Shown one piece after another: positions 57,392-64,000 of a stretch of DNA of 64,000 nt. The stretch is from Paulownia fortunei. Its lineage: Eukaryota > Streptophyta > Magnoliopsida > Lamiales > Paulowniaceae. The stretch lies in assembly GCA_019321725.1 (NCBI GenBank), contig CM033116.1, positions 16,559,420-16,623,419 on the forward strand. The letters are read 5' to 3'. Below the pieces are notes generated by a model. It was not told the DNA's origin, did no database searches, and saw nothing but the letters and a program-made list of their open reading frames with translations. The translations under genes were made by a program, and so were the position numbers. Every line of letters starts with the position of its first letter. Position 1 is the stretch's first letter.

Positions 57392-59975
57392 TGTTGGGTT
57401 CGCATAGGCTGTGGAATATGTGGTGCATCGGAATTATAAAAATTTATTAAACATATTTAAACATATCTATCTCGTTGTTATTATACTATGGATTGATTGT
57501 GCTTAATTCAGTTCATGTGTTAGAAGTTTGAGATTTTTACCTACAAACTTTCGACTTGAGTGCAACGAACTTCTAAAGGATCCAAATCATTCTTAATCTC
57601 CCGCAAGAATTGAGAGTTCTTGAATTGGATCACAAGCTCATCCAAATAAGTCAAATTTTTGGAATTCCAAAACCCATTGATGGAACTAATTCGTGTAAGA
57701 GCTCCAAGTATATCTCCTTTAAGTTTACTCATACCTTAGACACTTACACAATATTACATATATGCTAGTGGACTTAATTCGATAGTTCCTAAATAAGGAT
57801 TATTGTTTAGAGTTGACACAAACAATTTATGTATAGGTATTGTAATTTTGAGTTCCATTATTTAGAAAATAGAACAAAATGAAGACAAAAATCAAGATTA
57901 TAGGATTAAAGAGTGTACTGTGCACACAAGTGGGGACAGTTTTGGTTGATTTTTGGGTTAATATATTATAGGACCAATTTTATAAGTCCATGTAGAAACT
58001 TACACCTGAGTGATTGTGAATGGGTTTTGAAATTCGTCTTGATTTACATATGATGTAGTTTTTGTTTCATGTTCATGAAAATGTTTTGAGTTCTGCTACA
58101 TACATAAAATATCAAAAGGAGTTTATAGTTAATATTTTATATGTCCAATTTTATCAGTCCATATAAAATATCAAAAGATAGCTAACTATATGAGCAATTG
58201 CATTACCATGCAATTCTCATGCTATTTTGCCTCACTTCTTCTCATATATCCTAATTTTATGATTACATATGGTCTTAAATATGAAGTATGACCTATCAAA
58301 CTTCCATATAGATGGAGCATCCAAATATCCACAACTCATGAATGAAGATAAAGACGAGTCCACCTCATCGGTATCTCTATGCTTAGTAGTGATCATAACT
58401 TTCATTATTTAGACATTCCACAACTCATGGGTGATGTTCTAAATATGGTAGCATCGTCATGTAAAACTACTTTTGATGAAAGACATAGATGATAGTGTCC
58501 AACTCAATTTTGCCCATATTTGCTTGATATAGAACCATTCAAGGTTCTCAATTTGAAATACTTTTCAAGTGAGGATCGTACTAGTATTTAATATTCACTA
58601 TTTTAATAACGGTAAGAATACATCATAAGGAAAGCATTAAATAAACCAAGCATGCATCGTATACATACTAAAATAAAGGGATGATCAGTCTTTAATCTTC
58701 CATTTTCCAATCGAGCCAAAGCGAGTCAAGGTTAATTTAAAGGTGGTAATTAAAATGCAAACTCATACATTCATTCCTCGATTTTGTTGTCTTCATTTCA
58801 TCTTCTTGTAATGTCCATCAAATTATAAAAAAGATAAGCATCATCATCTAATTCTACTCTATTTACATTTACTAAAACTACAAGAAACCTTAGAACAATT
58901 CCAATGAGAGGTACACAGAAAGGAGATAGAATGATTCACATGCCTCTTTTTTATTAAAATAAAAACAACCAATATGTGCATAAAATTAAACTAATCACAT
59001 TGGTCTAGGCTTCATGATCATCTATCTAATATATTGAACATAAATCATACAAGATAATAAAAGCATGTAAATTTACCGATCACATTACGTGCGATTTCTT
59101 TTAAATTTGGGATCAAAATTCTTGATTTTTCATGAAAAATATTTTTTTATAAAAATAACTTTTAATTTTAATTTTAAAAAACCCAATTTTCGTGCAACAT
59201 GTGCTCGTCCAAATGAAATAGGCATAAGTCAGAACTTTTGGCCCTTTTCTTGATTAGTATCAAGAACTCTTGACTTCTTGATCATATCATGATATCTTAG
59301 AAAAAACCTTAATCAAAAAACTAATTTTCCTAATCTAGAAATTAATTTTCTTGATTTTATTATTACCACTAATTTAAAATTTCAAGATTTCTCAAATCTT
59401 GAAGTTCTCGAATCAAAAGTTTTAAAATTTCATAAATCTTGAAATCTTGTATCCAAGAATCAAACTAAGAATGCAAATCTTGAAATCTTGAACTCAAGAA
59501 TCATATTCTTGAATCAAGAAATCAACTCATTGGTAATTTATTTTGTTTTAATCTTTTTTTTTTCAAGTTTTAATAATTAAAACAAAATCATCGCATGGCA
59601 ATTACATGAACAGATAAAATAAGGGGTTGTGGTGCCAAAGCCTCGTGTTATGACTCGAAAGTTGTTGTAGGACACCAGGCTGATTGGCGTCGTGGTGCCA
59701 TAGACTGGCAATGTAGCTCCGGTAACTGGTGTAATGGCTCTAGTTTCTGCTAGGTATTGTACGCGCAACTTTTTCACAATTTTTCGCTTGCTACATTATT
59801 AGTTTATTCATCTCAACCATTGAAATAATTTACAAATAATCCCAAATAGAGAAATTTATTGATTCACAATCAATCACACATATAAATATTTAATTTGCAC
59901 ACAAATCAAATAAACACAATCGAGAAGGTATAGAAATATACGAACTTTAGTTCTGATACCATTGTTGGGTCCGCA
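57392..59975 (-). mobile_element. Short copia-like LTR element without visible coding genes
   Basis: TGTTGGGTTCGCAT at 57392 and TGTTGGGTCCGCAT at 59963 match at 13 of 14 bases and would be the two LTR starts in plus orientation. Directly left of the second, GTTCTGATACCA (59950-59961) is one base from the inverted initiator-Met primer site, so the element is on the minus strand. The right LTR is cut after about 13 bases by the Athila-type LTR. Between them are 2.5 kb with no gag or pol signature. A minus-strand frame at 57541-57732 (includes REIKNDLDPLEVRCTQ) is protein-like but unidentified. This may be a non-autonomous element; the LTR length is not defined. Confidence 0.45.
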
Positions 59976-61625
59976 TTCTTAAGTTGTATTTTACTTATAA
60001 TTGAATACCTTTAAATTAATTATTTGTTGTGTTCAAGAGTATTTTTGTTGTTTTTTTATATATTTCGTTTATATTTTGTAGAGAATTGAAAAATAAGACA
60101 AGTGTTTGACTTCCCAAGATGCAAAAAAAAAAAACATAGAGAAAAATATACTAAATCCCAAGGTTTGCTGTTGCAGTGCCATATTTCAGGGCTGAGTGCC
60201 ACAAGTCTAGTTCGTAGTGCTATGGGGGCAGTGTTTATATTATGGGTATTATTCTTTGTTCAAAAGTTCTATTGACCCAATTCGTTTACTCTCTTGGAAA
60301 GTTAAGAGATAGGGCTACAATTATTATATTGACCATGAAGTTTAGTTTATTTGATTTCAATGAGAAAAATTAGGTTGAAGAGTCAGTAGTGTATTGAAAC
60401 TTTTAGAAGTAGGACATCTTGATATTTTTGATATAACTCTCTCCATAAATTTGATATAAAAATCCAAATATGGCTATAATTCATACCAAAAAAAGAGGTC
60501 AAAAATTGATTCAAAGATACAAAATGGAGAAGTTGGGGGTTGTGGCGCTTGATTTAAGGGCCATGGCACCTAGGGAGGGAAAAATTAGCATTGTCCATGA
60601 CTTATGATGATTAGGCAGTATGCCAGTGTGTTTTGGTGCCGCAATGCCTAATTTAGGGTCCGCGGCTTCTCTGAACATGTTTTGTGCGCTGAAAGGGATT
60701 TAAATCCAAATTTTAGAGGAAAAACATAAATAAAAGACTTGGACCCTTTCAAGCAACTTGGCAACTTGGAGAACACAAGAATAAGGCTTGAGAACAAGGA
60801 AGAGACTTCAACAAGACTTATGAAGGTATCCATCATTTAGAGATAGAGAGGATTTCCCTAACCTTATATTTTGTTTTCTTTCTTTGATTTTTTGAGATGA
60901 GTAGAAACTTGTCTATGAGTTTTTCTACTTTCACTTTAAACTAAACTCTAGTTTTCTGGGATGATGTAACCGATGTTGAATCCTATGTTCTGAACTTTTA
61001 TTTGTGTTATTTCAAGCTCTTAATTTATTTATGTTAGCTTGATTTAATCATTTTCTTGATTAATTGGCTATTAATCTTGAATGTTTGGTGTATGAAACTC
61101 GGTACTCGAGAGAAGGAATTTTATACGTGACTATAAGATAACACAATCTAGGAATTATAGGTCTATGAACCCTTTGAAGTCTTATTGAAGAATTCATTGG
61201 ACTTTGATAGAATTTTAGTGTTGGGGGTTTTATAGAGATATTGAAATTGGAATTAGAATTCATAATTACTCGACACCTGAGAGAGGAAGTTGATTAAGGA
61301 TTCTTTACTTATAAATTATTTGTTTAAAATTGATAAATTGGATTGTTGAACATAGATAAAAACTAAGTGAATCATACCTCTTAAATTGCTTGCTTATTAA
61401 GTGTTTGATAAATTGTCCAAGTAAACTTTTCTATTATAATTGTATGATTCTTTAGTTCTATTAATTACAACTTTTGTTTAGGTCATCTGAATAAAGTTAC
61501 AATTATTCGAATTATAGTACTCAATATTATTTGATATCAATCTCTATGCATACAACAAGCTGTTTCTCATCTCTCTATGCTAAAATTTGACACTATACAT
61601 TTGCGGCAGAAAATTCAATGGACAA
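59976..61625 (+). repeat. 5' LTR of a second Athila-type element
   Basis: The segment begins near TTCTTAAGTTGTATTTTA, a decayed form of TGATAAGTGCATATTTTA. It continues with GAGAATTGAAAAATAAGAC about 105 bases in, at the same offset as GAGAATGAAAAGATCG in the solo LTR. It also carries relatives of the GGCGCCTAGG motifs (near 60545-60660). It ends before a primer-site-like sequence at 61632. Boundaries are good to perhaps 20 bases. Confidence 0.6.
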
Positions 61626-61631
61626 GGTTTT

Positions 61632-61648
61632 TGCACCATTAGTAGGGA
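61632..61648 (+). other. Decayed tRNA-Asp-type primer-binding site
   Basis: TGCACCATTAGTAGGGA aligns with TGGCGCCGTTGCCGGGGA with one base missing and several differences, mostly transitions. Its place between LTR and gag supports it despite the decay. Confidence 0.45.
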
Positions 61649-62149
61649 TTGATTTATCTTATTTGCTTTAATATTGTTACCAAGTAATCTTAATTTTATT
61701 TTAGATGTATTTATCTTATATTTAATTTTATATTTCTTTTTATTTTTATTATTTTGGCAGTTTAAGCATAGAAAAATAAAAAATAAAAGCTAAAGCTTTT
61801 GCTAGAGAAGAGGGATACCAACTACCAATGGCCAATGAACAAATTTAAATTAAGACGATAACTGGGGCTATGGAAATGGATCCATAGTAGCTCTCACTAC
61901 TTAGATTTTTATCATTGTCTCATCAGTTTGCAGCTTTGACTACGCGTGGAGCACCTTAAGGTATGAAAACTACTGCACTTATGAGCATGTTGTATAATGG
62001 ATGATGGGTAGATCATGAACAAGTGAACTATGTGAACAACTAGAATTACACCTACCCAGGTAATTCTTTATCGAATCATTATTATCTAGAACTTGACAAT
62101 CATGAAAATATGTCTTATGAAAACTCATGGAATATCTTCCTACCACCTC

Positions 62150-62560
62150 CAAGTTTCAACAATCTGTTAAGTTTTACCAATCAAGCACCGGAGAAGAAGT
62201 CCCCTTAGGAAGATGTTCTTACCAATTTCATAATAGAAACAAGGGCTAGGTTCAACAAATATAAAGCTCAGCTTGACAGAATTGGGACTCAAATTGACAA
62301 TTAACATCTATTGTGGGAGCACAAATGATTAGTGTAGAAGCACAAATGAAGTCTCTCGAAATTCAGATTGGACAGCTATCCACAACAATTAATGCCCAGC
62401 AACAAGAGGGACAAATTCCAAGTGACACCAAAGTCAATCCTAAGGAGCATCGCGAGGAGGTTAATCCTAGAAGTAGGACAATAACTAATGATATAGAATT
62501 AAAAGAAGCCAACCTACTTTACCTCAATCACAACAATCCATATATGATAACCTAGTGGAG
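62150..62560 (+). pseudogene. Athila gag C-terminal remnant
   Basis: One frame gives EDVLTNFIIETRARFNKYKA followed by QLDRIGTQIDN. After a stop and frameshift, the frame at 62313-62555 gives MKSLEIQIGQLSTTINAQQQ, then PSDTKVNPKEH. This is the conserved Athila gag stretch (LExQxGQLA, then PSxTxxNPKEQ). The first in-frame start here is non-ATG. The usual AITLRSGK is reduced to NPRSRTIT. No zinc knuckle remains. Confidence 0.8.
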
Positions 62561-62639
62561 ATGTTGCAAATTCAGATTCCCACTATAAATTTGTTGCAAA
62601 TTTTGATTCACACTATGAATTTGAAGCAACCTCTAAACC

Positions 62640-63182
62640 ATTTTAGTTATGCTTACTTGTGTAAAGACCCCAAAGCTCCAGATGCACATCCTGACTGACT
62701 TATAAATACTTCTGATGGAAGGTTCATCTAAGTCCTTGATTGAGCATATAAATCGGTGGAGGCTTTTAAGGAAGAAAGTTGTGAATACAAGAGGCTGGTG
62801 GGTATCCAAGAAAAATATGGTATATCTTAATTGGAGCCCTGATGTGATGAAATTTTCAAGTCTGGCTGAAGAATATAAACTTTGCTTATTGGGAGACAAC
62901 CCAAGCGATTTACTTGGTTTCTTTCAAATTTTTTTTTGTTGCATTTAATTTTATATTCTAGCTAGGAAGTTATTTAGATTAGTCATACCCTATTTTATGA
63001 TTTTAATTGAGTTTAATAATTTTCTTTTCATAGGACGAAATTTAAAGGCTAGAACACAACACCCATAGTAAAATGAGGCATATAACCCCCCTATGATACA
63101 ACATATTTTCCAGAAAGTCCTCTATTTTATTTTTTTTTATTTTACATTAAGGACAATGTATTCTTTAACTTTGGGGGGAGTA
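62640..63182 (+). other. Post-pol region of the second Athila-type element
   Basis: An open frame at 62715-62948 starts at a non-typical position and is not recognised. The GGGAGACAACCCAAG sequence inside it and the later TTTGGGGGGAGT are the non-coding landmarks that usually flank the end of Athila pol, with an intronless leader-like TTTTCATAGG between them. This places the deletion breakpoint between about 62560 and 62880. Confidence 0.5.
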
Positions 63183-64000
63183 CTTTCGATTTCTATTTCA
63201 CTTTCAAGCTTCATCAATTTTTTCTTTATGTTATGTTTTTTGTTTATTAGTAAAAAATAAATAAAAAATACGTGAAATCTTGAGTTGTACTAGTGTCGAA
63301 CTGTCATTAGCGAATGATAAACATATGATTTTTGAATAATGGTTATTTGGAATGGATAAATGCATTTTTTGTCTAAATATTTGGCATGTGTGTTAGTTTT
63401 GTTGACTTTATGATTCTTACTAGCCATTTGTTTATTTGATTTTGTCTACTTAGAAAAAATTTATAGGAATCACTTGTTTTTTAGATGATCTCACCAAACT
63501 CTAGAACTTGTGTGATCATAGTCGAGGTGAAATTGTAGATGACTTAACATTAGAGAAATAATTTAGGCCATTTTTAAACCGTTTGAGCCTTTCAAGTCAA
63601 CTCGTATATCAAGTTTATCCCTAGTGTCCCCCGTTGAGTTTGATGAAGCCTTTTTCTTGATATCCCATACACTTTGATCTGAGCCTCATTATTACTTCTC
63701 TCAATTACTACCCTTCACTCTAAACGTAATCATTCTAGGAAGAATTTCTAGAATTGTGAGGGTAATTGGAGAAAAATGATGGAGTTGGGAAAGATTAGTA
63801 TAAGCTTATGCGTAGACCTCCCCAATAAAACAAAGAAAAATAATATAACCTTTACGTATAATGGATAAAATAAGTTTAGGGATAAAACATTTATGAAAGA
63901 TGGGAGAAAATCTATAGTTGAAAAAAAAGAAAAAAAAAAGATAAAGTGCATGTTAAGGACGACATTGATGATATTTTTGTGAACTTGGTGCTCAACAACA
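63183..64000 (+). other. Element interior up to the window end, no gene seen
   Basis: AT-rich sequence with CCCCGTTGAGTTTGATGAAGCC-type text near 63630, in the place where Athila elements carry a long non-coding or envelope-like region. I see no intact frame and no LTR start. Confidence 0.35.

Larger units (their letters stand above)
59976..64000 (+). mobile_element. Second Athila-type element, internally deleted, running off the window
   Basis: The order on the plus strand is LTR, primer-site remnant, gag remnant (to about 62560), then the non-coding landmarks that in Athila elements follow pol: TTATTGGGAGACAACCCAAG (62887-62906) and CTTTGGGGGGAGTAC around 63170. Protease, RT, RNase H and integrase are absent, so several kilobases were deleted. 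The 3' LTR is not seen before the window ends. Confidence 0.65.

Noticed and set aside
1..64000. CRISPR arrays, operons, tRNA or rRNA genes
   Set aside because: No regularly spaced identical repeats with unique spacers, no bacterial gene organisation, and no cloverleaf or rRNA core that I could recognise by eye. A tRNA scan would be needed to exclude single tRNA genes.

Overview
The window is nuclear DNA of a flowering plant, most likely a eudicot; I could not place it more narrowly. It is AT-rich, has GT-AG introns and is crowded with transposable-element remains. Only two intact-looking protein genes are visible, and they are about 31 kb apart and convergent (tail to tail). At 16.8-19.6 kb (+) is a two-exon secreted GH17 (beta-1,3-glucanase-like) gene with a C-terminal X8/CBM43 domain. 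At 50.7-54.9 kb (-) is a six-exon TAF15/FUS-type RNA-binding protein gene (Gly-rich N-terminus, RanBP2-type zinc finger, RRM, PY tail). I rebuilt both exon structures from splice signals and reading phase; they give 492 and 464 residues.

Left part (1-16 kb): an orphan exon of a mitochondrial adenine-nucleotide carrier with intron-like flanks (2.7 kb); a clean solo LTR with a perfect 5-bp target duplication (3.7-5.7 kb); a decayed hAT transposase (about 7.8-10.1 kb); a four-copy array of a ~375-bp unit (11.7-13.2 kb); and two MITE-like elements just upstream of the GH17 gene.

Middle (20-46 kb): MITE-like elements, a ~1.2-kb fold-back element (23.3-24.5 kb), a decayed RNase H-like fragment, then two LTR retrotransposons in the same (minus) orientation separated by only 87 bp. 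The first is Ty1/copia (25,977-33,386). The second is a 12.5-kb Athila-type Ty3/gypsy element (33,474-45,952) with gag, protease, RT, RNase H and integrase remnants, a tRNA-Asp-type primer site and a recognisable target duplication. Both are coding-dead.

Right part (46-64 kb): a less AT-rich stretch that may be organelle-derived, split by a 348-bp hAT-type MITE; the TAF15-like gene; a short copia-like element without visible coding sequence; and the 5' part of a second Athila-type element (+) that has LTR, primer site and gag remnants but has lost most of pol.

I found no evidence of a new multi-gene system. The most unusual items are the GH17 protein's apparent loss of its nucleophile Glu, the possible old synteny of the two genes across a retrotransposon-filled gap, the fold-back element, the ~375-bp array, and the repeat-plus-TATA arrangement in the solo LTR.
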